NCBI GenBank assembly: GCA_045637525.1
Contig: JAZTZP010000097.1
Location: forward strand, 1-64,000
Length of the DNA stretch: 64,000 nucleotides
DNA from: JAZTZP01 sp045637525
GTDB lineage: Bacteria > Bacillota > Clostridia > UBA1381
Reading direction: 5' to 3'
Shown: in pieces, positions 16,108 to 25,118 of the stretch
Layout of the letters: every line of letters begins with the position of its first letter
Position numbering within the stretch: position 1 is the stretch's first letter
Program-made: the position numbers and the translations under genes
The notes under the pieces: generated by a model
Databases searched by the model: none
Seen by the model: only the letters and a program-made list of their open reading frames with translations
Told to the model about the DNA's origin: nothing

Positions 16108-16784
16108 TCCTTTTTTATCAATTCCCTCAATTTATCAAGAGCCTGCGACAAGCTGCCCTTTTCGTTTATCAAACCATACCGAACAGCCTGGTCCGCTGAA
16201 AGAATACTACCCACATCATTTGCCATATCCTCTTTTTTAAGCATCAACTCCCTGAACTTTTCTTCTGTTATTCCCGAATTTGATACCACAAAATCCACTA
16301 CCCTTTTTTCTGTTTGTCTGAAATGATTAAACGTCTGTTCAACGCCAATAACCGTCCCACCCATTCTTATCGGATGAATAGTCATGGTTGCAGACGGCGC
16401 AATAAACGAATAATCGGTTGAAACAGCAAGCGGTACGCCTATACTGTGTCCGCCGCCTATTACAACCGACACAGACGGTTTAGACATCCCGGAAATGAGC
16501 TCAGAAATAGCTAACCCGGCTTCCACATCACCGCCTACGGTATTTAACAGAATAAGAAGTCCCTCTATATCATTCTCCTCTTCAATTGATACAAGCTGTG
16601 GTATTATATGCTCATATTTCGTTGTTTTGTTCTGATCTGATGAAAGCGTGTGTCCTTCAATCTGCCCTATAATTGTTATCGTGCATATCCTGCCCCGGCT
16701 CCCGAAAGTACGCACTATTCCCATCTCTATTATATTCTCACGTTTCTCCTGTTGTTGTTTTTCTTTGTTCTCTGAATTACTCAT
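16104..16784 (-). CDS. tepA: ClpP-family serine protease (TepA-like translocation-enhancing protein)
   Basis: This is a 226-residue member of the ClpP/crotonase-fold protease superfamily closest to Bacillus TepA, thought to act on exported proteins or signal peptides. The catalytic residues are visible: Ser114 in GGGHSIGVPLA and His137 in MTIHPIRM. The Asp of the triad is expected further on. The glycine-rich NTVGGDVEAGLAIS oxyanion-loop segment also fits. The N-terminal 20 residues are Gln/Glu/Lys-rich and disordered-looking. A strong AGGAGG precedes the ATG. It lacks features of housekeeping ClpP (MIAxxLL start) and is isolated from clpX. Confidence 0.85.
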   Translation of the reverse strand: MSNSENKEKQQQEKRENIIEMGIVRTFGSRGRICTITIIGQIEGHTLSSDQNKTTKYEHIIPQLVSIEEENDIEGLLILLNTVGGDVEAGLAISELISGMSKPSVSVVIGGGHSIGVPLAVSTDYSFIAPSATMTIHPIRMGGTVIGVEQTFNHFRQTEKRVVDFVVSNSGITEEKFRELMLKKEDMANDVGSILSADQAVRYGLINEKGSLSQALDKLRELIKKD

Positions 16785-16894
16785 AATATCCTCCTGAATA
16801 AGTTCTCATGATAAAATCATCTGTATTTTTCATAAGTTTAACAATATTTTTTCTCATATTATGTACCATTATTAATATTTTTATCAAAAACATA

Positions 16895-16923
16895 TTTACA
16901 AACGACGAAATATGTGTTATAAT
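16895..16923 (+). promoter_or_regulatory. Promoter of the metA-tyrS pair
   Basis: TTTACA and TATAAT are spaced by 17 bases, 45 bases before the metA ATG. The leader is too short for a SAM riboswitch or T-box, and neither motif is recognisable. Confidence 0.75.
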
Positions 16924-16968
16924 TGGAATGTTAATTTACTTATGAATTAATTGTGAGGTGATTTTAAT

Positions 16969-17886
16969 ATGCCGATAAAAATTCCGGATAAACTGCCGGC
17001 AACACGTCAGCTTCGTGCTGAAAACGTTTTTGTTATGACTGAAACAAAAGCCATGCATCAGGATATACGACCGCTAAAAATTGCAATAGTCAACCTGATG
17101 CCGACAAAAATTGCTACCGAAACTCAAATTTTAAGACTTCTCAGCAATTCACCGCTCCAGGTAGAAATTGATCTCGTGCAGATGGATTCTCATCAGTCTA
17201 AAAACACATCAGCCGAACATCTTTCAACGTTTTATAAAACATTTGAAAGCATAAAATCCGAAAAATACGACGGTATGATTATTACCGGTGCACCGGTTGA
17301 AAACCTTGAATTTGAAGAGGTAGACTATTGGGAAGAGCTTAAATCTATTATGGAGTGGTCTAAAACGAACGTAACATCAACTCTCCATATTTGCTGGGCG
17401 GCGCAGGCAGGGCTGTATTATCACTATGGCATACCGAAATATCCGCTAAAAAAGAAATGCTCCGGAGTCTTTGAACACAAAGTAAACAGACGAACAGCCA
17501 AGCTTGTACGCGGTTTCGACAGTGTTTTCTACGCTCCCCATTCACGCCACACCGAAGTAAAAGCCGAGGACATCAAAAAAGTGAAAGAGCTCGAAATCCT
17601 TGCACAAAGTGATGAAGCAGGAGTATATATAGTAGTTACCAAAAAAGGCAGACAAATTTTCGTTACAGGTCATTCCGAATACGATGCAAACACTCTTGCA
17701 GATGAATATTTCCGTGATCTTGATAAGGGCTTAAACCCGGAAATACCTGCACATTACTTTACAGACAATGATCCTAAAAAGAAGCCGGTAGTGCGTTGGA
17801 GAAGCCACGCATCACTGCTCTTTTCAAACTGGCTTAATTATTTTGTATATCAAATTACGCCATATGACATAAAATCAATTAAATAA
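16969..17886 (+). CDS. metA: Homoserine O-acetyltransferase, MetA family
   Basis: This is a 305-residue MetA-fold enzyme that activates homoserine for methionine synthesis. The nucleophile Cys142 lies in HICWAAQAGLYYHYG. The His/Glu pair is in TGHSEYD. Position 111 is Glu (GAPVENLEF). In this family Glu111 selects acetyl-CoA, whereas Gly111 in the E. coli enzyme selects succinyl-CoA, so the protein should be an acetyltransferase despite the usual name homoserine O-succinyltransferase. It has its own promoter and GTGAGGTG as SD. It sits 18 bp before tyrS, an unusual pairing. Confidence 0.95.
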   Translation: MPIKIPDKLPATRQLRAENVFVMTETKAMHQDIRPLKIAIVNLMPTKIATETQILRLLSNSPLQVEIDLVQMDSHQSKNTSAEHLSTFYKTFESIKSEKYDGMIITGAPVENLEFEEVDYWEELKSIMEWSKTNVTSTLHICWAAQAGLYYHYGIPKYPLKKKCSGVFEHKVNRRTAKLVRGFDSVFYAPHSRHTEVKAEDIKKVKELEILAQSDEAGVYIVVTKKGRQIFVTGHSEYDANTLADEYFRDLDKGLNPEIPAHYFTDNDPKKKPVVRWRSHASLLFSNWLNYFVYQITPYDIKSIK

Positions 17887-17904
17887 CTGAAAGGAAAGAT
17901 AAAA

Positions 17905-19122
17905 ATGGAAAACGTTTTTGACGTATTAAAAGAAAGAGGCTTAATAGCCCAGACTACACACGAAGAAGAAATAAGAGAACTCTTAGGCAAAGAAAAAGTT
18001 ACCTTCTATATCGGTTTTGACCCAACAGCAGACAGCCTGCACGTTGGTCATTTTCTCCAGATGGTTGTTATGCGCCACATGCAGAACTACGGCCACAGAC
18101 CGATAGCGCTTGTAGGCGGCGGTACAGGCATGGTAGGCGATCCGAGCGGAAGAACCGATATGAGACAAATGATGACGCCTGAAATAATCAACCACAACTG
18201 CGAGTGCTTCAAAAAGCAGCTTTCAAGCGTTGTTGACTTTTCTGATGACAAGGCAATCATGGTTAATAATGCCGACTGGTTATTAAAGCTCAATTACGTA
18301 GACTTCCTTCGTGATATAGGAACTTGCTTCTCAGTAAATAAGATGCTCACTGCAGAATGCTTCAAACAGCGTTTGGAAAAAGGTCTTTCTTTCCTTGAGT
18401 TTAACTATATGCTTATGCAAAGCTACGACTTTTTAATGCTTTCAAGAGAATACGGCTGTAAAATGGAGCTTGGTGGTGACGACCAGTGGAGTAATATCTT
18501 AGGCGGTATAGATCTCTGTCGCAGAAAAGACCAGAAACAGGTATACGGCATGACATTCACTCTCCTTACAAACAGTGAGGGCAAAAAGATGGGCAAAACT
18601 GCCTCCGGTGCAGTTTGGCTTGATCCTGAAAAAACAACTCCGTATGATTTCTATCAGTATTGGGTAAACGTTCAGGATGCCGATGTAATAAACTGCTTAA
18701 AGCTTCTCACATTCGTTCCTATGGATGAAATCCGTGAAATGGAAAAATGGGAAGGTGCCGACCTTAATAAAGCAAAGAAAATTCTTGCATATGAGGTTAC
18801 AAAGCTTGTTCACGGTGAAGAAACAGCCGAAAAGGTAAAAGCCGCAGCCGAAGCAGTGTTTGCAAACGGCGGTGTCAGTGCCGATATGCCATCTACGGTA
18901 ATTGCAGATGCAGTAGGAAAAGGCGTCCTCGACATTCTCGTTGAAACAAAGCTCGTTCCGTCAAAGGGCGAAGCAAGACGTCTTATCCAGCAAAACGGAC
19001 TTTCAATAAACGACGAAAAAGTTTCCGATGCAAACCTCACCGTAACAGCTGAAATGTTTACAGATGAAGGTATGATAATCAAAAAAGGTAAAAAAGTATT
19101 CCACAGAGTTACTTTAGGTTAA
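17905..19122 (+). CDS. tyrS: Tyrosyl-tRNA synthetase
   Basis: This is a 405-residue class Ic aminoacyl-tRNA synthetase. The HIGH-like motif is HVGHFLQ after FDPTADSL. LVGGGTGMVGDPSGR and EFNYMLMQSYDF shape the tyrosine pocket. The KMSKS-like loop is KMGKTASGAVWL. A C-terminal S4 domain (LVPSKGEARRLIQQNGLSIN) binds the tRNA. tyrS genes in Firmicutes are often under T-box control. None is seen here because metA is only 18 bp upstream, so it is likely co-transcribed with metA. A terminator follows. Confidence 0.97.
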   Translation: MENVFDVLKERGLIAQTTHEEEIRELLGKEKVTFYIGFDPTADSLHVGHFLQMVVMRHMQNYGHRPIALVGGGTGMVGDPSGRTDMRQMMTPEIINHNCECFKKQLSSVVDFSDDKAIMVNNADWLLKLNYVDFLRDIGTCFSVNKMLTAECFKQRLEKGLSFLEFNYMLMQSYDFLMLSREYGCKMELGGDDQWSNILGGIDLCRRKDQKQVYGMTFTLLTNSEGKKMGKTASGAVWLDPEKTTPYDFYQYWVNVQDADVINCLKLLTFVPMDEIREMEKWEGADLNKAKKILAYEVTKLVHGEETAEKVKAAAEAVFANGGVSADMPSTVIADAVGKGVLDILVETKLVPSKGEARRLIQQNGLSINDEKVSDANLTVTAEMFTDEGMIIKKGKKVFHRVTLG

Positions 19123-19127
19123 ATATA

Positions 19128-19157
19128 AATGTGGTGTTGCATTCGCAACACCACATT
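19128..19157. terminator. Terminator between tyrS and the beta-helix gene
   Basis: AATGTGGTGTTGC pairs perfectly with GCAACACCACATT around ATTC, in the 38-bp gap between two convergent genes. The flanking T-run is weak (CGTTTATT). Confidence 0.75.
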
Positions 19158-19160
19158 CGT

Positions 19161-20705
19161 TTATTCCACAATATTTCCTTCAAATACGAAATTCTCAGTA
19201 TCGTAAATTTCATACAGCTCACAATCGCAGGCTTTAAACACATTATTCTTCACAATAATATTTTTATGATAAAACTTTCCTGCCTCCTGCTTTTGTCTTT
19301 TACACACTTTTATAACGCTGTTTCCCCACTCGGTATGACAACAATCCTCAAATACGTTATTTTCTATTAATACATCTTTTGTTGAACCGCTTTCATACCA
19401 GAAAGTTCCGTTGCTCTCAAATAAAATTGCAGTACCGGGCGTGTTAAACCAATTATTTCTGATAACTGTTTTTCCTCTGCTTGCTAAAAGCATACCTCTT
19501 GCCCGGTTAAAGCTTGCCTTGTTATTTTCAAAAATCACATCAGGACAGCGTGTTATATCCTCTGTCACATCCCCGATTTTAATTATATCCGTACTTTTAT
19601 CAAGGTATAAAATTGTGCAGTCCTGATTTGGTGTCGCCACCTCTGTTACTTCAAACGTTGCATAAGGTATAAGTGACTCCTTGTCAGCTACCTCAATAAT
19701 CGTTCCCCTCTCATAAATATCTATGCCCTTCGCTTCGTGATGAACGTATCTGACTACTATATAATTATCGCCCTTGTCTATTATCTCATTATATATACCG
19801 TGAACATTTAAGCAGTCGTCAAGCTGAGCCTCAAAGCAGGAATTCTTCACCTCTATAAGCCCTCTGCACGCCACAAAATGAGTAGCATCAGCAGAAGCTG
19901 AAAAGCATAAATCATCCTTATATGTTGTCGTCATGCCGTCAACCGTAATATTCTCACATTTTTGTGCAATCACGCCCATCCCCATACAACCGTAAACCGT
20001 ATAGTTTTCTATCTTTATGTTTTTTGTATCCTTAATAAACACTCCGGGCGCAAGCCTTGCACCAAACCCCGATTTTACAATAACTGTGTTTCCGACATAC
20101 GGTTTTCTCGGAAACTCCGTAATTTTAAACCTGCCCTTCTCTGTCTCTTCAAACCGTGCGGTATACCCGTTCTGAAACCAACAATCCGCGGCATCCTCAC
20201 GAAACCTTTTCCTCTCAGCATTACACTCAATAAGCCCCTTCACACGTGAGTGTTTTCCGTTCGGCAAACCGAAAAAAAGCCTGCCGTCACCTATAAAATA
20301 CGGCTCATTTATATTAAGCTCAGCAATAAAATAGTCCTTCTCCGATTCAGTTACAACGCCCGACGCCGTAAACTTAACCCCGGAATCAACCGAAAAATTC
20401 TTCAGTGTAATATTTTCGCATTTCTCAATAATAAAACCGCATATAATGCCGTTCATAAAAAACGTACTTCCATTGCCGTCAATAGTAAAATCTTTCATAT
20501 CGGTTAACAAAAATGCAGCCTTCTTAAATCCGTTACTGCCATGATTTGATATACAGCATACCGTTTCCTTCACATATTCTTCATTAAATACATATGTATC
20601 CTTATCAAACTCCAATGAACTTACATTATTTTCCCGACAATATTCTATCGCCTCAGCTAAATCTATCTCTAATATCCCTGTCTTCCTGAACTCATTAAAA
20701 TTCAT
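19161..20705 (-). CDS. GH110-like right-handed beta-helix enzyme (alpha-1,3-galactosidase family)
   Basis: This is a 514-residue parallel beta-helix protein. It shows a ladder of short repeats of the type ENITLKNFSVD, NIKIENYTVYG and DVLIENNVFED. The segment SADATHFVACRGLIEVKNSCFE followed by QLDDCLNVHGIY resembles the catalytic-site region of family GH110 enzymes, which remove alpha-1,3-linked galactose with inversion. The two Asp of LDDC are candidates for catalysis. A second GH110-like phrase is NGTFWYESGS. No signal peptide is present, so it would act on imported oligosaccharides, unusual for a family known mostly from periplasmic or secreted enzymes. It follows an AraC regulator on the same strand. 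The family call is by motif memory. Confidence 0.7.
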   Translation of the reverse strand: MNFNEFRKTGILEIDLAEAIEYCRENNVSSLEFDKDTYVFNEEYVKETVCCISNHGSNGFKKAAFLLTDMKDFTIDGNGSTFFMNGIICGFIIEKCENITLKNFSVDSGVKFTASGVVTESEKDYFIAELNINEPYFIGDGRLFFGLPNGKHSRVKGLIECNAERKRFREDAADCWFQNGYTARFEETEKGRFKITEFPRKPYVGNTVIVKSGFGARLAPGVFIKDTKNIKIENYTVYGCMGMGVIAQKCENITVDGMTTTYKDDLCFSASADATHFVACRGLIEVKNSCFEAQLDDCLNVHGIYNEIIDKGDNYIVVRYVHHEAKGIDIYERGTIIEVADKESLIPYATFEVTEVATPNQDCTILYLDKSTDIIKIGDVTEDITRCPDVIFENNKASFNRARGMLLASRGKTVIRNNWFNTPGTAILFESNGTFWYESGSTKDVLIENNVFEDCCHTEWGNSVIKVCKRQKQEAGKFYHKNIIVKNNVFKACDCELYEIYDTENFVFEGNIVE

Positions 20706-20880
20706 GTGTCTCCCTCCAAAATCCGTTGTACGTTTTGTTAAGTTAAATGAAAGTTGAGAGCTTGAACTCCTTGTGGTATAATAGTAATAACGACAAAACT
20801 ATTACCTCTCAAAAACTATATAAATCCGGCAAAGATAAATTTTATCCCGGAATAGCCCTTTCCCCTTTTGATGCTGAATT
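20706..20880. other. Intergenic region with inverted repeats and a rightward promoter-like sequence
   Basis: Three structures are visible. TTGAGA-17-TATAAT occurs on the plus strand at 20754-20782. It points away from the beta-helix gene and would be antisense to the araC 3' end. A GTAATA/TATTAC dyad lies at 20786-20807. CCGG-AAGATAAATTTTATC-CCGG forms an imperfect palindrome at 20826-20850. A clear leftward promoter for the beta-helix gene is not visible. The dyads could be binding sites for the adjacent AraC protein. Confidence 0.4.
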
Positions 20881-21684
20881 CTATTCAACCTCTCTCGGAG
20901 AATACCCATATATTTTCTTAAAATGCTTATAAAAATTTGCATAGTCCCCAAAACCGGCATCTTCGCTGGCTGCCGACCATGTCTTTCCTTCTCTGTGATA
21001 TTCCTTTGCAAGTAAAATTCTTTTAAATGTTATGTAATTATTTACCGTATAACCGGTGTATTTCTTAAACATCCGGCAAAGATGACATTTAGTTATAAAA
21101 AATTGTGTCGCTATTTCCTCAAGAGTTATATTCTCTGAAATATGATGGTTTATAAAAAGGATTATGTCCTTTATACGCTGTTCATGCAAATCCCCGTCGG
21201 TATTTTTAATCGTGAGCTTGTTAAGATTATATAAAAGCTCAATAAGTGCGGCGTTTGCGGCTTTCATTTCATCCTTCTTATCGCCGGCGTATTCGTATAT
21301 TCTCTTTATCAGATTCTCCAAACCCAGCTCTCTTACTTTGTCGCCGGGAATCTGATTATTTTCGCCCAATTTTCTTTTCACAAACAGGTCTTTATATCCG
21401 TTGCAATCGTTTCTCAAAAAGAAATCGTTTTTTATATTTATAACATATCTTTCGTACTGAAAATCCGGGTCTACGTGCATCCTGTGCATCTCACAGCTCT
21501 GAGCTATTATTATGTCGTATTCATTCATTGTATAAAGAGTCCCTTCCACGCTAAACACAGCTTTCCCCTTTATAAACAACAAAATTTCAAAAGTATCATC
21601 ATGATTATGCAGAAAAAAATTGCCCGAATACATCTTTTCTTCCCTCTTGTAATCTATGCTGAAATCATTGTTAAAATAGCTCAT
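20881..21684 (-). CDS. AraC-family transcriptional regulator with N-terminal cupin sensor
   Basis: This is a 267-residue regulator. The N-terminal about 110 residues form a cupin-like sugar-sensing domain (HNHDDTFEILLFIKGKAVFSVEG; two His and a Glu in cupin positions). The C-terminal about 100 residues hold two helix-turn-helix motifs of the AraC type (ITLEEIATQFFITKCHLCRMFKKYTG and SAASEDAGFGDYANFYKHFKKIYGYSP). It is transcribed from its own promoter toward the GH110-like gene and diverges from the glucuronate operon, so it could control either or both. Confidence 0.92.
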   Translation of the reverse strand: MSYFNNDFSIDYKREEKMYSGNFFLHNHDDTFEILLFIKGKAVFSVEGTLYTMNEYDIIIAQSCEMHRMHVDPDFQYERYVINIKNDFFLRNDCNGYKDLFVKRKLGENNQIPGDKVRELGLENLIKRIYEYAGDKKDEMKAANAALIELLYNLNKLTIKNTDGDLHEQRIKDIILFINHHISENITLEEIATQFFITKCHLCRMFKKYTGYTVNNYITFKRILLAKEYHREGKTWSAASEDAGFGDYANFYKHFKKIYGYSPREVE

Positions 21685-21713
21685 TTAACGCTCATCCTCC
21701 ATCATTTTTTTCT

Positions 21714-21742
21714 ATTATAACACAAATAATCAAAAAATGCAA
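21714..21742 (-). promoter_or_regulatory. Promoter of the araC-type gene
   Basis: On the minus strand TTGCAT and TATAAT are separated by 17 bases, about 30 bases before the start codon. Confidence 0.7.
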
Positions 21743-21744
21743 TA

Positions 21745-21762
21745 TATTTATCAATATAAATA
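21745..21762. promoter_or_regulatory. Candidate operator in the araC/dehydrogenase divergent region
   Basis: TATTTAT-CAAT-ATAAATA is a perfect 7-bp inverted repeat centred between the divergent araC and Gfo/Idh/MocA operons. It sits next to the araC -35 box, and a rightward -10 (TATAAT, 21786-21791) follows. The position fits an autoregulatory operator. The sequence is AT-rich, so chance cannot be excluded. Confidence 0.35.
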
Positions 21763-21825
21763 CTTTTTTTTTCTTATATTTGTATTATAATTAAATTATA
21801 CATAAAAACATGGAGGATAATTATC

Positions 21826-22986
21826 ATGGAAAAAGTTAAAATCGGTATTATAGGAATAGGCAACATGGGTACAACCCATGCAAAGAATATTTTTGAAGGC
21901 AGAGTTCCCGCTATGGAGCTTAAAGCTATATGCGATATTGCCCCGGCTCGTCGTGAATATGCAGAAAAAGCCTTCCCCGGAGTAAAGCTTTTTGATAACG
22001 CGACCGACCTTTTCAAAAGCGGTTTAATCGACGCAGTTATAATAGCAACTCCGCACTACGATCATCCGACGCTTGCAATAGAGGCTTTCGGTTACGGTCT
22101 TAATGTCTTAACAGAAAAGCCTGCCGGTGTTTATACAAAGCAAGTTCTTGAAATGAACGCGGCTGCCGAAAAATCCGGGAAGGTCTTTGGTATAATGTAT
22201 AATCAGCGTACCAATCCCGTTTACATAAAGCTTAAAGACATGATTGAAAAAGGTGAACTTGGAAACATTAAGCGTGTTAACTGGATTATAACCGACTGGT
22301 ATCGCCCCCAGGCATATCACGACAGCTGTACATGGCGTTCAACATGGAAAACAGAGGGTGGCGGTGCACTTATAAATCAAAATCCGCATCAGCTTGACCT
22401 CTGGCAATGGCTGTTCGGAATGCCGTCAAGAATTATGTCACACGTATCATTCGGAAGATATTACGACATAGAAGTTGAAGACGACGTTACGGCATTCATG
22501 GAATACGACAACGGAATGACCGGTGTTTATATCACCTCAACAGGAGAATCTCCGGGCACTAACCGCCTTGAAATTTCATGCGATATGGGACGTGTTGTAG
22601 TAGAAAACAACGAAATTAAATTTGACAGAAACGTAGTTTCCGAGCGTGAACATAACAAGACAAACACTGAAATCTTCGCAAAGCCGGAGTGTTGGTATTG
22701 TATTGTCCCTGCAAGCAAAGACGGCGGTCCTCAGCATGTAGGAATTTTAAAGAATTATGCAAATGCTATTTTAAACGGAAAAGAGCTTCTTGCTCCGGGC
22801 TGTGAGGGCGTTAAAGGACTCACAATTTCAAATGCTATACATTACTCTGCATGGATCAACGACTGGGCAGACCTTAAAAACTTCCCGCACGATGATTTTT
22901 ACAGAATTCTTCAGGAAAAAATTGCCGCATCAACTGTTGTAAAAGCTGAAATTCAACGTACTATAAATACAGACGGCAGTTATTAA
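21826..22986 (+). CDS. Gfo/Idh/MocA-family oxidoreductase 1
   Basis: This is a 386-residue NAD(P)-dependent sugar dehydrogenase. A Rossmann fold at the N-terminus carries GIIGIGNMGTTHAKN. The family TEKPAG motif (catalytic Lys) lies near residue 100. The C-terminal alpha/beta domain contains GGGALINQNPHQLDLWQWLFG with the His expected to bind substrate. It heads a five-gene operon with a second, shorter paralogue, a CE15-like esterase, mannonate dehydratase and an SDR. A role in oxidising or epimerising a uronic acid or its methyl derivative is inferred from this context. GGAGG lies upstream of the ATG. Confidence 0.93.
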   Translation: MEKVKIGIIGIGNMGTTHAKNIFEGRVPAMELKAICDIAPARREYAEKAFPGVKLFDNATDLFKSGLIDAVIIATPHYDHPTLAIEAFGYGLNVLTEKPAGVYTKQVLEMNAAAEKSGKVFGIMYNQRTNPVYIKLKDMIEKGELGNIKRVNWIITDWYRPQAYHDSCTWRSTWKTEGGGALINQNPHQLDLWQWLFGMPSRIMSHVSFGRYYDIEVEDDVTAFMEYDNGMTGVYITSTGESPGTNRLEISCDMGRVVVENNEIKFDRNVVSEREHNKTNTEIFAKPECWYCIVPASKDGGPQHVGILKNYANAILNGKELLAPGCEGVKGLTISNAIHYSAWINDWADLKNFPHDDFYRILQEKIAASTVVKAEIQRTINTDGSY

Positions 22987-23004
22987 TTGAAAGGAAATGG
23001 TATC

Positions 23005-24000
23005 ATGAAAAACGGCTGTATTATAGGCTATGGGGCTATCGGCCCCATCCACGCAGCTGCTCTGTATAAAATTAAAAGCTTATACGGAATATGCGACACA
23101 GACCAAAAAAGACTTTCAAAGTGCGAATACGACGGAGTTAAATTCTATACGGATTATAACGACGTGCTTACCGATTCGAATGTTGATGTTGTACATATCT
23201 GCACTCCCCATTATCTTCATGCTGAAATGGTCTTATCAGCACTCAAACATAAAAAAGATGTTGTTCTTGAAAAACCGACAGCCTTAAATGCCGAAGAATT
23301 CAATAAGCTTCTTACCGAGGCTGAAAAATATCCGAACAAAGTATGCGTTATGCTTCAGAACCGGATAAACCCGTGCATCTTAAAGCTTAAGGAAATATGT
23401 GACAGCAAGACTTACGGCAATATTACCGGTGCAAGCGCATTTCTTACATGGATGCGAAATGCCGATTACTACAAAAGCGACGAATGGCGCGGCAAATGGA
23501 GTACAGAAGGCGGAGGACTTCTTATTAATCAGTCGGTGCACTTAATAGACCTGTGCGGCTGGCTCTGCGGTGGCATAAAGAGCGTCCGCGGAAGTATTTC
23601 CACAAAGCATCTTGACGATGTAATCGAAGTCGAAGACACAGCCGATGCACTTTTTGAAACCGGCTCCGGCATACGTGTATGCTTTTACGCCACAAACTGT
23701 CATCAGACCGGCTCACCAATGCGGCTTGAACTTGATTTTGGTGACGTTACCTTCAGATACAGCGATTATAATCTGTATAAAATACATAACGGAATCTGTG
23801 AAACAATCTGTTCCGATTCAAAAGCCGAAATCGGCAAGTCCTACTGGGGCAAAGGGCATTTTGAAATAATAAACTCGTTTTACAAAAGCCTTGAAACCGG
23901 CTCCGGTGAATATACACCGCTTAAAGACTGTGAAAATTCAATGAACGCACTTTTCGCAATTTATGAAAGTGCAAAAAACAATAAAAAGATTGAAATCTGA
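23005..24000 (+). CDS. Gfo/Idh/MocA-family oxidoreductase 2
   Basis: This is a 331-residue paralogue of the preceding dehydrogenase. It has an N-terminal GYGAIGPIHAAAL Rossmann loop, the LEKPTAL catalytic motif and GGGLLINQSVHLIDLCGWL in the C-terminal domain. The ATG at 23005 is preferred to a TTG at 22987 because AAAGGA lies 9 bases before it. Pairs of these oxidoreductases often act in series (oxidation and reduction at different carbons) in sugar-conversion operons. Here the shared operon with glucuronate enzymes suggests conversion of an unusual uronate or its ether. Exact substrates cannot be read. Confidence 0.92.
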   Translation: MKNGCIIGYGAIGPIHAAALYKIKSLYGICDTDQKRLSKCEYDGVKFYTDYNDVLTDSNVDVVHICTPHYLHAEMVLSALKHKKDVVLEKPTALNAEEFNKLLTEAEKYPNKVCVMLQNRINPCILKLKEICDSKTYGNITGASAFLTWMRNADYYKSDEWRGKWSTEGGGLLINQSVHLIDLCGWLCGGIKSVRGSISTKHLDDVIEVEDTADALFETGSGIRVCFYATNCHQTGSPMRLELDFGDVTFRYSDYNLYKIHNGICETICSDSKAEIGKSYWGKGHFEIINSFYKSLETGSGEYTPLKDCENSMNALFAIYESAKNNKKIEI

Positions 24001-24013
24001 AAGGATGAACAAC

Positions 24014-25102
24014 ATGGCAATACCTGAACTTTTAAAAACGATAAGCGGTGCCAAAGTAAAGTCAATAAGTGACTGGGAAACTTTCAGACGACCCGAGATT
24101 ATAACCCTGTTTTCCGAATATGTTTACGGCGTAAGACCGGTAGAAAAACCGGATGACATCAGCTTTTCGGTAAAATCAACCATAAAAGATTATAATGATA
24201 AAAAAATCAATTGCGAAAAGATTACAATATCTTTTTCTGATTATTCATTTGATGTATTCGGATTTATTCCCGAAACAGGCGATAACAAAAAACTTCCTGC
24301 ATTTATCTATGTAATGCATGAATTTGAGGAAAATAAGAGCGACATAGAAAACAGCTTTGATTGTGAGTATATTAACTTCAAAGAGCTTTTCAACCGTGGT
24401 TATGCGATATTCGTTATGCATACATCCGGCATTGCTCCCGACTGGGATCATCAACTCGGACGAACAAAAGGAGTTTATACCGTTTTCGACCGTCAGCCGA
24501 TATCCGATAACGCATGGGCGACAATTTCAGCATGGGCATGGGGTGCATCACGGGTTATGGACTACATAGAAACAAATGAAAACATAGATCCTGAAAATGT
24601 ATCTGTTGCCGGACATTCAAGAGGCGGTAAAACAGCGCTTTGGTGCGGTGCAACAGACACAAGAATTAAATGTGCATTCTCAAACAATTCCGGCTGTACG
24701 GGTGCGGCAATGCACAGAACAAAAAACGGAGAACACATAAAAGATATAAATATCACAGACTGGTTCTGCAAAAACTATCACAAATTCAATGATAATGAAG
24801 ATATGCTCCCTGTCGATCAGCATATGCTAATCGCCGCAATGGCACCGAGACTTGCATATGTTGCAAGCTCATCGGAAGATAATTGGGCAGATCCTGCCGC
24901 GGAACGTCTTTCCTGTAAAATGGCGTCAGAGGCATATGAGCTTTATAATATGACAGGAGCAGTACTTCCGGCTGAAGATGATATTGAGAAAGACAAAGCT
25001 TATCATGGCGGCAATATCGGCTACCATGTAAAAACAGGTAAACACTCAATTACTCACTTCGACTGGAAAATGTATCTTGATTTTCTTGATTTAAAAAAAT
25101 GA
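24014..25102 (+). CDS. CE15-like glucuronoyl (methyl)esterase, cytoplasmic
   Basis: This is a 362-residue alpha/beta hydrolase resembling carbohydrate esterase family 15, whose members cut the ester between glucuronic acid of xylan and lignin or methanol. The nucleophile elbow is AGHSRGGKTALWCGA. The following SNNSGCTGAAM and PVDQHMLIAAMAPRLAYVASSSEDNWADP match the CE15 core. The C-terminal GYHVKTGKHSITHFDW supplies the catalytic His. No signal peptide is present, so it acts on imported fragments. The ATG at 24014 is chosen by SD spacing (AAAGGATGAACAAC); the open frame runs back into the preceding gene. Confidence 0.85.
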   Translation: MAIPELLKTISGAKVKSISDWETFRRPEIITLFSEYVYGVRPVEKPDDISFSVKSTIKDYNDKKINCEKITISFSDYSFDVFGFIPETGDNKKLPAFIYVMHEFEENKSDIENSFDCEYINFKELFNRGYAIFVMHTSGIAPDWDHQLGRTKGVYTVFDRQPISDNAWATISAWAWGASRVMDYIETNENIDPENVSVAGHSRGGKTALWCGATDTRIKCAFSNNSGCTGAAMHRTKNGEHIKDINITDWFCKNYHKFNDNEDMLPVDQHMLIAAMAPRLAYVASSSEDNWADPAAERLSCKMASEAYELYNMTGAVLPAEDDIEKDKAYHGGNIGYHVKTGKHSITHFDWKMYLDFLDLKK

Positions 25103-25118
25103 AAGGATTGATAAAAAA

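Noticed and set aside
16785..16968. SAM riboswitch or T-box in front of metA-tyrS
   Set aside because: The promoter leaves a leader of about 45 nt. No SAM-I core, T-box sequence or terminator is present there.
20754..20932. Short plus-strand ORF behind the TTGAGA-17-TATAAT sequence
   Set aside because: The 61-codon frame has no SD, overlaps the araC 3' end in antisense and has no recognisable features. The promoter-like sequence is noted only as part of the intergenic region.
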